From a virus: a stretch of 42,544 nucleotides of DNA. Position 1 is the stretch's first letter; every line of letters starts with the position of its first letter. Under the pieces are notes generated by a model. It made no database searches. It was not told where the DNA came from and worked only from the letters and a program-made list of their open reading frames with translations. Below, one piece after another: positions 13,054 through 21,449 of the stretch. The translations under genes were made by a program, and so were the position numbers. The stretch spans positions 1-42,544 of IMG/VR virus record IMGVR_UViG_3300026510_000004. One strand, 5' to 3'.

Positions 13054-15568
13054 AACAGACTTGCATGATTATCAAAATCAAACAGTGCAACATATTGTTG
13101 GTCATTCTGACTCTATGTTATGGCTCGGTTTAGGTTTGGGGAAAACTATATCATCACTAACAGCGTTCGATATTTTGCAAAAAATAGGTGCAATCAATGC
13201 TGTTTTAGTTATAGCACCTCTGCGCGTATGTCAGCTGGTGTGGCGTCAAGAGGGGTTGAAGTGGCAACATGTGTCCCACCTCACATTCAGTGTAATGTGT
13301 GGTAGTGAGAAAAAGCGCATTAGGGCATTGTTTAGAAAAGCCGATGTATATTTAATAAACTATGAATCTTTATCGTGGTTATCGATCCAACTTCAGCATT
13401 ATTTTATTGATCAAGGTAAACCTTTGCCCTTCGACATGTTAATTTTTGATGAAGTTTCAAAGGTTAAACGATCTGCATCAAAGCGGTTTGAAGCGTTCTC
13501 CCCGATTGCGCAGTATTTCAATCGCAGAGTTGGGCTAACCGCCAGCCCGTGTTCCAACGGCTTACACGATTTGTGGGCGCAGTTCTTCATGCTCGATGGT
13601 GGTGCTAGATTGGGCACACATTACCCCACATTTCAATCTGCATTTTTCCACCAAGTTGGTCAGGCACAACACAATAAGTGGGAACCGTATAAAGATACCA
13701 GAGATATGATTGTAAATCGCATTAGCGATATGACCATTGAGATGTCAGCGGCAGATCATTTAGACATGCCAGAATTATTAGTTGTTGATGTTGAGATCGA
13801 CTTACCACCAGCTAAAGCTAAATTGTATGCTGAGTTGGAGAAAAACTTCTTCATTGAGCTTGATGAGGGAGGTAGCATCGAAGTGTTCAACAGGGCGGCA
13901 CTGTGTAATAAACTTTTACAATTTTCAAACGGCATTGTTTACAACTACCCTGACCCCGATAATATGGAGAATCAGGTTGAAGAGTTTATCCACGATGAGA
14001 AGTATAAAGCTTTGGATGACATCATCGCTAACTCGGGCGATGAACCAATACTCTTGGCATATAACTTCAGTAGCGAGCGCAGAGAAATCGAGAAACGGTA
14101 TCCCAAAGCTAGATGTCTAACAGGTGTCAGCGAAGAAGAAGCTATTGAAATTATGACCAAGTTCAATAATGGTCAAATAAAACTGCTAATTGGTCATCCA
14201 TTATGTTTAGTCGGTGACACTGAGGTTTTGACCGAAACCAGAGGATGGGTTAAAATAACAAACATCAAAGCTTCCGAGCGTGTTTTCGATGGTGTTGATT
14301 TTGTTGCGCATGATGGGTGCTCATATTCAGGCTACTCGACAGTAATTGATGTTTTCGGGATTGGCATGACACCTGAGCATCGGTTGAAAATAAACGAACA
14401 GTGGGTTAAAGGTAAAGATGTTAGAGATAATTCAAATACTAGACGAGAAGCGTGTTACACCTACAAGGGAAATGATACTTACATTAGTGCAATGTGTCCG
14501 ATGCAGCGGTGTGAGCAAAATGACACTTCAATCCGTAAAAAAGCACAACAAGTTGCATCGGACACATTGTCAACTGTGTCAGCAAGACAAGTTTCACATG
14601 ATGAGTCGCACAAGATTTTACTCGATATGGCGGCACATGCGAGGACGAGCAAACGATCATTTGGACGAAAATTATCAAGGTCGTGGGGTTGGTGTCTGTT
14701 TGGAATGGGAAGTGTTCGAGAACTTTTACAACGATATGTATTCGACATATTCGGATCACCTAACAATAGAGCGAATCGACGTGAATGGAAACTACGAAAA
14801 GTCAAATTGCAAGTGGATCACAATGTTCGATCAACAAGCAAACAAGAGAACAACAAGACGAGTAAGTTACAACGGTGTGCAAATGCACTTGGCCGAATTG
14901 TGCCGGCAGTCGGGGTTTTCCAAAACAATGCTACTCGTGAGATTGAACAAAGGAATGAACGGAGATCAAGCCGTGGCGGATGCTCGAAGATCGAACTACA
15001 GCAAGCGTGGAGCAAAACACGAAACATCGATTGGTCAACTGACGATGAGCGCACTGGCAACACAGCTAAATGTATCAGAAGCAACAGTGTCGAGACATCT
15101 GAAAACAAACAAGATCGAGAAGTTAATCGCAAAGAACATGTCTACGACTTAGTTAACTGTGGTGTTCGCAAACAGTTCCTTGTTCGGAACCCATCTGGTG
15201 ATATATTCATATCGCACAATTCGGCTGGTCATGGTATAAACCTGCAAGAGTCATGCCACATTGTTGTGTGGTTCGGGTTAAACTACAACTTAGAATTATA
15301 TGAGCAGTTTATTGGTCGCATTGATCGCCAAGGTCAAAGCAATCCTGTGCAATGTTTCCGCATAGTTTGTAGAGACACAATGGACTATGCTGTGATGGGG
15401 GCTCTATATAATAAAGATAAGACGCAATCAGCAATGCGTGATGCCATCGGATCGTATAGAGGTAAGGCTATTGATTCTGAAGTGTTGTACGAAGATATGA
15501 GCGTTGGACCACCACCACCAAAAATCGCACCACCACCACCAAAAATCGCACCACCACCACCAAATTGA
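13037..15568 (+). CDS. SNF2-family helicase interrupted by an intein
   Basis: 843 codons. The helicase parts are residues 1-389 and 729-843, about 504 residues after splicing, normal for phage SNF2 proteins. Motif I is G31-LGLGK36-T37; the Walker B box is DEVSK, motif III LTASP, and motif VI QFIGRIDRQGQ. Motif V, SAGHGINLQ, is broken exactly before its Ser by the intein (residues 390-728): the upstream half ends LLIGHPL. It should be an ATP-driven DNA translocase acting with the VRR-NUC nuclease. The C-terminus is a PPPPKIA repeat. The start has only weak AAGA upstream. Confidence 0.9.
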   Translation: MKKLNKTDLHDYQNQTVQHIVGHSDSMLWLGLGLGKTISSLTAFDILQKIGAINAVLVIAPLRVCQLVWRQEGLKWQHVSHLTFSVMCGSEKKRIRALFRKADVYLINYESLSWLSIQLQHYFIDQGKPLPFDMLIFDEVSKVKRSASKRFEAFSPIAQYFNRRVGLTASPCSNGLHDLWAQFFMLDGGARLGTHYPTFQSAFFHQVGQAQHNKWEPYKDTRDMIVNRISDMTIEMSAADHLDMPELLVVDVEIDLPPAKAKLYAELEKNFFIELDEGGSIEVFNRAALCNKLLQFSNGIVYNYPDPDNMENQVEEFIHDEKYKALDDIIANSGDEPILLAYNFSSERREIEKRYPKARCLTGVSEEEAIEIMTKFNNGQIKLLIGHPLCLVGDTEVLTETRGWVKITNIKASERVFDGVDFVAHDGCSYSGYSTVIDVFGIGMTPEHRLKINEQWVKGKDVRDNSNTRREACYTYKGNDTYISAMCPMQRCEQNDTSIRKKAQQVASDTLSTVSARQVSHDESHKILLDMAAHARTSKRSFGRKLSRSWGWCLFGMGSVRELLQRYVFDIFGSPNNRANRREWKLRKVKLQVDHNVRSTSKQENNKTSKLQRCANALGRIVPAVGVFQNNATREIEQRNERRSSRGGCSKIELQQAWSKTRNIDWSTDDERTGNTAKCIRSNSVETSENKQDREVNRKEHVYDLVNCGVRKQFLVRNPSGDIFISHNSAGHGINLQESCHIVVWFGLNYNLELYEQFIGRIDRQGQSNPVQCFRIVCRDTMDYAVMGALYNKDKTQSAMRDAIGSYRGKAIDSEVLYEDMSVGPPPPKIAPPPPKIAPPPPN
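14204..15220 (+). other. Intein (Hint domain) in SNF2 motif V, about 339 residues
   Basis: Residue 390 is the catalytic Cys of block A (CLVGDTEVLT). Block B is GMTPEHRLKI with the expected Thr and His. At the C-end block F reads VYDLVNCGVRKQFLV and block G DIFISHN, with Ser as the +1 extein residue. These are the features of a class 1, self-splicing intein. The region between blocks B and F, where an endonuclease domain would normally lie, is low-quality sequence rich in Arg, Ser and Asn. It contains an HNH gene in another frame (14418-15152). The intein frame has no stop anywhere. Confidence 0.92.
14418..15152 (+). CDS. HNH homing endonuclease nested out of frame in the intein
   Basis: 244 residues, one base ahead (+1) of the intein frame. 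It has a likely zinc knuckle (CVRC then CQLC), the phage HNH core FYSIWRHMRGR, YQGRGVGVCLEW and IERIDVNGNYEKSNCKW, then QQANKR, followed by two DNA-binding helical segments (AELCRQSGFSKTMLLVRLNK and LATQLNVSEATVSRHLK). AAAGG lies five bases before ATG 14418, so internal initiation is plausible; ATG 14472 is an alternative. It ends within intein block F. It should cut intein-less alleles to spread the intein. It could also be made by a frameshift from the intein. Confidence 0.88.
   Translation: MLEIIQILDEKRVTPTREMILTLVQCVRCSGVSKMTLQSVKKHNKLHRTHCQLCQQDKFHMMSRTRFYSIWRHMRGRANDHLDENYQGRGVGVCLEWEVFENFYNDMYSTYSDHLTIERIDVNGNYEKSNCKWITMFDQQANKRTTRRVSYNGVQMHLAELCRQSGFSKTMLLVRLNKGMNGDQAVADARRSNYSKRGAKHETSIGQLTMSALATQLNVSEATVSRHLKTNKIEKLIAKNMSTT
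15509..15562 (+). repeat. In-frame 21-bp tandem repeat (2.6 units)
   Basis: Two identical units and a partial third encode PPPPKIA at the helicase C-terminus, a disordered proline-rich tail. Confidence 0.9.
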
Positions 15569-15573
15569 GTTTT

Positions 15574-15613
15574 AAACAAAACACTTTACAGTTTAAACAA
15601 AACAGTTTATAGT
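15574..15613 (+). promoter_or_regulatory. Plus-strand promoter with operator pair
   Basis: -35 TTTACA (15585-15590), 17-nt spacer, -10 TATAGT (15608-15613). AAACAAAACAGTTT (15595-15608) fills the spacer and differs from AAACA-N4-TGTTT at one base. A weaker copy starts 21 bp upstream (15574). It should drive the three small genes to 16438. Confidence 0.7.
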
Positions 15614-15645
15614 GATCGTAAATTGATAAATCAAAAGGTGATAAA

Positions 15646-15798
15646 ATGAAAATGCTAGATAGAATGCTAGATAGAATAACAAATCAAGGTGATCCTTGGT
15701 TGGATGTATGGTTGTCAATCTGTCTTATGTGCATGGTTGTTGGTATTGGTATTGGGATGCTGGTTGGTATCATACTCTCGGCAGGGATATGTTTATGA
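15646..15798 (+). CDS. Small single-span membrane protein (50 residues)
   Basis: AAGGTG lies about six bases before the ATG. The N-terminus is charged with a duplicated MLDR element, and residues about 22-48 form one hydrophobic, Gly-rich transmembrane segment (MVVGIGIGMLVGIILSAG). Its stop overlaps the next ATG (ATGA). It is the first gene behind its own operator-controlled promoter, so it is an early product. It could be a host-takeover or exclusion protein; no family was recognised. Confidence 0.6.
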   Translation: MKMLDRMLDRITNQGDPWLDVWLSICLMCMVVGIGIGMLVGIILSAGICL

Positions 15799-16043
15799 GC
15801 GACAAAGGTTTCCCATATATGGATGCCTTCCGATCTGGGAAGTTGAAAGCGACCGAAGACAGTGTGGATGTGTCAAGGTTGCAACTGGAACTAAGCAAAC
15901 AACAAACCGCCAATAAATTTTTAGAAGAATCGTACGAGCGGCAGATGGACGAAATGGTTGCTATGCACCAGCGAAAGCTACGCAATCTGCGTCGCAAGAT
16001 TTTGAAAGAGCTTCGAGATAGAAAAATAAAACTACAGGAATAA
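15795..16043 (+). CDS. Coiled-coil hypothetical protein (82 residues)
   Basis: The ATG overlaps the stop of the membrane-protein gene; the longer frame back to 15696 only shadows that gene. Residues about 25-80 are a highly charged, heptad-like helix (LQLELSKQQTANKFLEES and a KLRNLRRKILKEL tail). No domain recognised. Coupling to the membrane protein suggests the two work together. Confidence 0.6.
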   Translation: MSDKGFPYMDAFRSGKLKATEDSVDVSRLQLELSKQQTANKFLEESYERQMDEMVAMHQRKLRNLRRKILKELRDRKIKLQE

Positions 16044-16045
16044 AC

Positions 16046-16438
16046 ATGCGTATTAAATCGGATGTGAAAAAGTTAATCGGTCGGAGGATTGTTACCATAG
16101 AAGGTTTGGCAACAAACTCGGAAGAGGTGCTTATAACACTGAGCGATGGTGAAAAATACGTGTTTTACCATGATTTTGATTGTTGCGAGCGTGTTGACCT
16201 GCATGATTTCGAGTTGTCATCGCACACAATCGCGGGTGGGACGATTCTTTCAGCAGAAGTGATTTCTGGTTCAAACTCTGGCGTGGAGCCAGAAGGGTCG
16301 TACGATCAGAGTTGGACATGGACGTTTTATAAGATTGAAACAACAAAAGGTGGTCTGTGGATGCGCTGGCTTGTGACTTCCAATGGGGAGTATTCCGAGG
16401 AAGTATCCTTTGCACAAGTGATTGATGTGATCGATTAG
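16046..16438 (+). CDS. Conserved phage protein of unknown function
   Basis: 130 residues. The N-terminus reads LIGRRIVTIEGL, then LITLSDGEKYVFYHDFDCCERV and, later, EVISGSNSG, which fits a common phage family with a 'SDG..Y.FYH..DCCE.V.' core and no known function. AGGA lies about six bases upstream of the ATG. It ends the plus-strand operon; its stop overlaps by four bases the stop of the converging late operon, with no terminator hairpin seen between them. Confidence 0.7.
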   Translation: MRIKSDVKKLIGRRIVTIEGLATNSEEVLITLSDGEKYVFYHDFDCCERVDLHDFELSSHTIAGGTILSAEVISGSNSGVEPEGSYDQSWTWTFYKIETTKGGLWMRWLVTSNGEYSEEVSFAQVIDVID

Positions 16439-18711
16439 ATAGGTATAACTATATCGCTTAACACAGCCACGCTTGGCGCAGAACTAACAATCTCCCCAGA
16501 ACGAATATAGTATTTATTATTAACCGTACCTGTACCACGCACTCGCACAACACCACCATCAACCAACGCCATGAGTGATGTTGAACCATCTGTACTCGAC
16601 AGTGTGGCAATTAATAACGGATCTTTCGGTAAGATCTCTTTGAACGCAACCCATGTGTTCGGGGTGGTTTCACCAATCGTGAGTGTTTGAGACACTGTTA
16701 CATGGTTTGCTTCTATTGAAACTGCGTTAACAATACCTCTTGTTCCCACCGAATCTACAGTCACTGCGACAAACGAACTAACACCGATGAATGGTACAGT
16801 AGTGCCGTCCATGAATGTTGTTACCGATTTAATCTTAGGTTGTGGAACCTGCGCAGCGAGTAATCGCTTACCAAGTGTTCGCAACGCCAAAGCGTCGGTC
16901 ATTAAGGCATTACTAACCGTCGATAAAAGTTTAGTACCAGCTGTGCCGTTGCGACGACATTTCGCCTGAACACCGCCGATGGCATATCCATGGATAAACA
17001 CAGCATCCGCTTGGAAGCTAGAAACCGGCTCTTCTGTCAAACCCGTGATAACTGAATCTGGTATAGAGAAATCTGGCGACACAAGCGCAAAATTCCAAGG
17101 CTCCACAGGGTATCGTGGTTTGAACTCTAAGGTCTGCGAATTTGTTGATGGTATGATGATTAAACCCATATCCTTTGCAAACTGGCTAAGCGCTTCTATG
17201 GGTGTTTTATCACTATACCCATACGCACCAGCGGTGATATTCCATACTGGTGCTGACCAGACCACAGTCCAACCATTGGGGGCTATCAAATCTGCAATTT
17301 GTTGGTTAGTTTGTAACGAGCCAAAGTTGACAGTTTGAGGTTGTACATAAGGTTTGCTTAATAGTGCGCTAATACCACGACCAGAAATACTTACAGACTT
17401 CTTACCATAAACCCGTGTCGTTGTTATCTTCTCCACCAGCATATGCCACACAACACTGTTAATTGTGATATATATAATTTTTGCCGAACCGTTTGCATTC
17501 TGTTTTATCAGATCAACTTGCGCAGGATCATCCAAAGTCGATGAAAACTGCCAAGAGGTGCTATCGGTATCGAACGACATGTTTGCAGTGCCAAGATGAA
17601 TAGCTGTCACCCCATCGTCTAAAGTTGCTGTTATTATATTCTGCATTGTGTAAACCTCTTGTGTTGGTATTATAACAGTAGAGCCGCCGCCTGGTGGATC
17701 AACAGGTGGATCAACAGGCGGTAAATCAATCCATGGTGACTTACCACGTGGTGGTTTGCGAGCGGTCTCAACCGGCACGCAGCGTTTGATTTTCTTAGGT
17801 GTCGCACTGGTGAACGAGCTACATGTCCAGTTTGAGTTCACCCCGATCACATGTTGCTCAACCACATAACCCGTTTTGCCGAATGTTAGTTCAAAATCAG
17901 TGCTTGGTTGATAATTCGGGTTTTGGGTGAATGTGAAATCCAAGCTCGGTGTGTAATCATAAGGTGCATCTGGTTCCAAATAAACCAATCTCAGAATATC
18001 GTGCTGCGATGTGCCCGAATCTTGAATTGGCGCACACCATCTGTCAGGATAAACCTTGGTCATCTGCTCCATAATTGCGCATAAATACAAATCTACCGCT
18101 GAAGCTTGCTCACTGACAAGACAAAGCGCAAAATCAATAAACGTCCCCTGCTCTTGCACAAAACATGCACTACCAGCAATAAAAGTGCCATCCTGTTGGG
18201 TTGATACCAGTTTATAATCACTTCTTGTGCCGTTTTCAGCTACGAAACATAGTTGTGGGATTAGGAAGGATCCATCTTGCTGGATAGCGTTCACTTTGAC
18301 TCGTTTGAATGATGCTTGTTCTTGTGGAGACTCCAATTTACCAGTTGATTTAGTTGCGTTCTCAACAAGCCCACATGTTTTCAGTGTGGTGAAATTGAGA
18401 ATGTTGGAATCGTAATTACCAATCATCCCACCAACTACATCAACCAAGGTTGCAGAAAGTTGACCACCAAAATCATAATATCTAGCTATAAATTGCGACG
18501 ATAAACCATCAAGTGTTGCACTAATTATTGCTGTTTGACCTGTTGTTGCGGTAAAGTCACCAACAAAACCACCTGTCACATCCCCGATCAGAGCATTTAT
18601 ATCGCCACTGGGACTTCCAACCACAATCGGTGTTCCGAAAACAAAGTCGCCGGTTGGGGTGTAGCTAAGGTTAGCTACAAATATGAAGTTGTTAGATGGG
18701 GTATAGGCCAT
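16435..18711 (-). CDS. Tail-tip hub-like protein
   Basis: 758 residues. Residues about 105-235 hold a roughly 20-residue repeat built on Gln-Gln or Glu-Gln and small residues (IQQDGSF, TQQDGTF, VQEQGTF, VSEQASA). A Pro-rich linker near 345 (PPVDPPVDPPGGG) separates them from a C-terminal region (about 360-640) resembling the tail-hub family: HLGTANMSFDTDS, then WHMLVEKITTTR and VSISGRGISALL. This suggests the hub at the tail tip, with the N-terminal repeats as a variable part. It is the last gene of the late operon. The hub call rests on pattern resemblance. Confidence 0.6.
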   Translation of the reverse strand: MAYTPSNNFIFVANLSYTPTGDFVFGTPIVVGSPSGDINALIGDVTGGFVGDFTATTGQTAIISATLDGLSSQFIARYYDFGGQLSATLVDVVGGMIGNYDSNILNFTTLKTCGLVENATKSTGKLESPQEQASFKRVKVNAIQQDGSFLIPQLCFVAENGTRSDYKLVSTQQDGTFIAGSACFVQEQGTFIDFALCLVSEQASAVDLYLCAIMEQMTKVYPDRWCAPIQDSGTSQHDILRLVYLEPDAPYDYTPSLDFTFTQNPNYQPSTDFELTFGKTGYVVEQHVIGVNSNWTCSSFTSATPKKIKRCVPVETARKPPRGKSPWIDLPPVDPPVDPPGGGSTVIIPTQEVYTMQNIITATLDDGVTAIHLGTANMSFDTDSTSWQFSSTLDDPAQVDLIKQNANGSAKIIYITINSVVWHMLVEKITTTRVYGKKSVSISGRGISALLSKPYVQPQTVNFGSLQTNQQIADLIAPNGWTVVWSAPVWNITAGAYGYSDKTPIEALSQFAKDMGLIIIPSTNSQTLEFKPRYPVEPWNFALVSPDFSIPDSVITGLTEEPVSSFQADAVFIHGYAIGGVQAKCRRNGTAGTKLLSTVSNALMTDALALRTLGKRLLAAQVPQPKIKSVTTFMDGTTVPFIGVSSFVAVTVDSVGTRGIVNAVSIEANHVTVSQTLTIGETTPNTWVAFKEILPKDPLLIATLSSTDGSTSLMALVDGGVVRVRGTGTVNNKYYIRSGEIVSSAPSVAVLSDIVIPI

Positions 18712-18720
18712 TGCTGACCC

Positions 18721-21030
18721 TTATTGCGGTATGACTGGGCTGTGCGTAATCGGTTGCACAAAACGTTCAACACACGCCAATGTTACTGTTCCATCCACCA
18801 CTGTTTGACCAGGTACTGTCGCCCATACTGGCTCTGTGACACCCGTTGTTCCTGCAATTGTGACCTTGTAGTAATAAGGTGTTGTTGATGGATCTGTCGG
18901 ATAGCGCAGTTGGTTTATTGCTAACACTTCTTCCTTTATCCAAGGTGTTCCCTGCTCTGGCGAACATGTTATTAGGTGTGGCACATCGTTTGTAATATCA
19001 ACAATCAACTCAAACGTACCGTTGTTAGTGCTAACACTAGCTGTCAAAGCTCCATCATCTACGCGATAACTTCTAACATTCCAATCCGCAACGCCCAATG
19101 TTTCGGTGATAGTGCCTGATAATACTTTCGTAAATATTTGTTCAAAGTAAAGCGCATCAATGCTCGCTTGATCTAGCGATTTGCTGTAGATACGGAACTG
19201 GTCTATTCGCCCTATGAAATTCCGACCCGCTGTTGAACCATCCCCATAAGCTGTCCCAATTTTAAATGTAGCATTGTGAGAAATAGTAACACCAGTCTGG
19301 TTTACTTTTATATCACCATTACTAAAAACTGCAAGATCTGTACCGTTAGTACACCTAAGTATTAAATGTGTCCAAGTGTCTAGTGGTATATCCGCATAAG
19401 ACAGATTTGCTGCGTTGAAAACACCATTGTTACCCCACCCTACAGCCCAAGCACCCGAACCGTCTTGAAAGCCGACAACACCCTGTGCAGGTGTACCAAA
19501 ATGATTCCCGAAAATGCCGTGATAATTACCGTTTGTTGTGGGTCTAACCCAACATGATATTGTGAAGTTATCCCCTAATATTGTTGAGGGGTTTATAGGA
19601 ACGTCAATTGTTGCGTTAGCATTCGTATCGCCGGTAAACTGTAATGCGTTTCCCAAATACCCCTCAAATGGTATTTGGTCGCCCACTGTTGCGTTATGAC
19701 TCCCTGTTTCATCTATCAGCGTATTCCCACTGATATTATCCATCGTATAGAAAGCCGCTAGGTCATCCCACACACGCAACTCTTCATACAACGATAAAAC
19801 TTCCCCATCTACTAACGCTCTATTGAACAGATAAAGTTGATCAATAGCTCCGTTCAAAAAATCCCCAGAAGCACCACTATTTTTCCCTAACAGCAAACCT
19901 GTTCCGTTCCATGTAAAACCACTTGCAGCTTCTGATAGAAGTTTTACCCCGTTCAGGTATATTGCAATGTTAGATCCATCATAACTGAAAAGGATATGTG
20001 CATAGCTTGTGGTTGGAAGTACGTCTGCTACAGCGTGCCAAACTGTGCCATCATAGTAGCCAAGAGTGTTTGAACTGCCTGCTACATCAAGAGCCAAAAT
20101 CCGCCTAGGTGTCGCCTGATCAAACAGATACTGCCCTAGCGCACTTGTATTAATCTTGGCATAACAAGACACAGACCATGAAATCATAGACGCGATTGTC
20201 GGCATTGTTGCATAATCGCTTGTACCGTTGAACAGTAGTGCATCTCCCAAGACACCGTTTGTCACACTTGTACCAGACAATGTGATGTCATACGTAGATG
20301 TTTCATCTTGCAGTGTTACGCCTGATATTGAGTCCATTGTATATTTAGCAATATAATCTATAGGTAGGATAATATGCTCTCGGGATAGTAACCCAATTTC
20401 AAATGGAGAAAGTACACGATTAAACACTTTAATGTTGTCCGCATAACCATCTAGCCTGTAGTCTGTGTTAGATCCTTCTCTACCAATATAGAGATCAGCT
20501 AAGTTTGAATACGCTATATTAATAGAATAGTGGTGACAAAGAATCCCGTTAAGGTAGAGTTTCACTTCGCCTGCTGAGTAGATAAAACCCAGGTGATTCC
20601 AAGTATTAAGAACAACGTCTGCTTCCGTTGTAGGAGTAAATATTGCTGTTGAGGTTATAGCTGAGTCACGCTGTACAAAATTCAATACTGGATTTGTAGC
20701 CCCATTCTGCAACGCTAATGAGAACCCTTTCCCACTAATCAGATTTGTTGATAAAATAACCTTTAAGTTATCCGGAAAAGCTGCTCCTATTGACCTACAG
20801 TTAAACCATAACGAAAAACTCATATCCTGGTTAGCGACAATACCACTAACCTTTGCATACCCATCCACGTTGTCAAGTTCGACACTACCACCAACGGAGA
20901 ACGGCGATAATGCGCTACCAGTGAAACCACCAGTGAGCGCACCTTGATGTGTTGAGGTTTCATCAACTAAAATACCACCACTGACTGTGTCGGCTTTATA
21001 ATGCGCTATGAAATCTTTAATATTTGCCAC
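18721..21030 (-). CDS. Tail protein with three LamG/concanavalin-like domains
   Basis: 769 residues. Three similar modules of about 200 residues follow each other, beginning HYKADTVSGGILVDETS, KYTMDSISGVTLQDETS and FYTMDNISGNTLIDETG. Each later has an 'SxSxWxxxx...Y.NG' segment and a FNRxLxxxEIxxL-like ending, as in LamG-type jelly-roll domains. Residues 630-769 form a separate C-terminal domain. LamG domains in phage tails usually bind surface sugars, so host recognition is likely. The modules have diverged and are not a recent duplication. Confidence 0.75.
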   Translation of the reverse strand: MANIKDFIAHYKADTVSGGILVDETSTHQGALTGGFTGSALSPFSVGGSVELDNVDGYAKVSGIVANQDMSFSLWFNCRSIGAAFPDNLKVILSTNLISGKGFSLALQNGATNPVLNFVQRDSAITSTAIFTPTTEADVVLNTWNHLGFIYSAGEVKLYLNGILCHHYSINIAYSNLADLYIGREGSNTDYRLDGYADNIKVFNRVLSPFEIGLLSREHIILPIDYIAKYTMDSISGVTLQDETSTYDITLSGTSVTNGVLGDALLFNGTSDYATMPTIASMISWSVSCYAKINTSALGQYLFDQATPRRILALDVAGSSNTLGYYDGTVWHAVADVLPTTSYAHILFSYDGSNIAIYLNGVKLLSEAASGFTWNGTGLLLGKNSGASGDFLNGAIDQLYLFNRALVDGEVLSLYEELRVWDDLAAFYTMDNISGNTLIDETGSHNATVGDQIPFEGYLGNALQFTGDTNANATIDVPINPSTILGDNFTISCWVRPTTNGNYHGIFGNHFGTPAQGVVGFQDGSGAWAVGWGNNGVFNAANLSYADIPLDTWTHLILRCTNGTDLAVFSNGDIKVNQTGVTISHNATFKIGTAYGDGSTAGRNFIGRIDQFRIYSKSLDQASIDALYFEQIFTKVLSGTITETLGVADWNVRSYRVDDGALTASVSTNNGTFELIVDITNDVPHLITCSPEQGTPWIKEEVLAINQLRYPTDPSTTPYYYKVTIAGTTGVTEPVWATVPGQTVVDGTVTLACVERFVQPITHSPVIPQ

Positions 21031-21032
21031 AA

Positions 21033-21446
21033 TTACGCATTCCCTTCAGTTAGCAAGCCACTGGTAATACTTATTGTCCCACCCGCTATTGCGCTTGTTG
21101 TGTTAAAGATGATTTCTTGTCCACTAGCCGATGTGCCGCATCCCATGTCGGCTACAAAGTTGCCATCCGTATCAAAAAATCGACACCATGTTATAACCTC
21201 TGTTGCATCGGCGGCAATGTCGTCCCCAATGGTGTCGAATGTCAACACACCAGCCGCGACTGTGCCGCTGGGTTTAGAAAGCGTACATGTGCCAACCAGC
21301 ACTTGCGCAACAATGGCTACACCAGTTGCAGGTCGTGTTGCACCGTAGAACTCGATATAAGCCGACGAACCTGCACCAGTGTCCAATGCGTTTACGATTT
21401 GTGTTAGCCGCGAATTACGCAACGCTGTTGAAAATCCAATACTCAT
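21033..21446 (-). CDS. Conserved small tail-associated protein
   Basis: 137 residues, no membrane segment. The start, SIGFSTALRNSRLTQIVNAL, followed by SSAYIEFYGATRPATG, matches a family widely found next to tail-fibre genes ('FSTALRNARLDAI...G..G....Y.G..P'). It ends three bases before the LamG gene. Likely a small beta-rich structural component; exact role unknown. Confidence 0.65.
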   Translation of the reverse strand: MSIGFSTALRNSRLTQIVNALDTGAGSSAYIEFYGATRPATGVAIVAQVLVGTCTLSKPSGTVAAGVLTFDTIGDDIAADATEVITWCRFFDTDGNFVADMGCGTSASGQEIIFNTTSAIAGGTISITSGLLTEGNA

Positions 21447-21449
21447 AAG

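Noticed and set aside
14479-15132. Minus-strand ORFs inside the intein
   Set aside because: They have no recognised domain; the HNH and intein frames on the plus strand explain the region.
14204-15220. Fractured split intein with a free-standing endonuclease between halves
   Set aside because: The intein frame is continuous from Cys to the final Asn, so the two halves are not separate genes, though the out-of-frame HNH resembles that arrangement.
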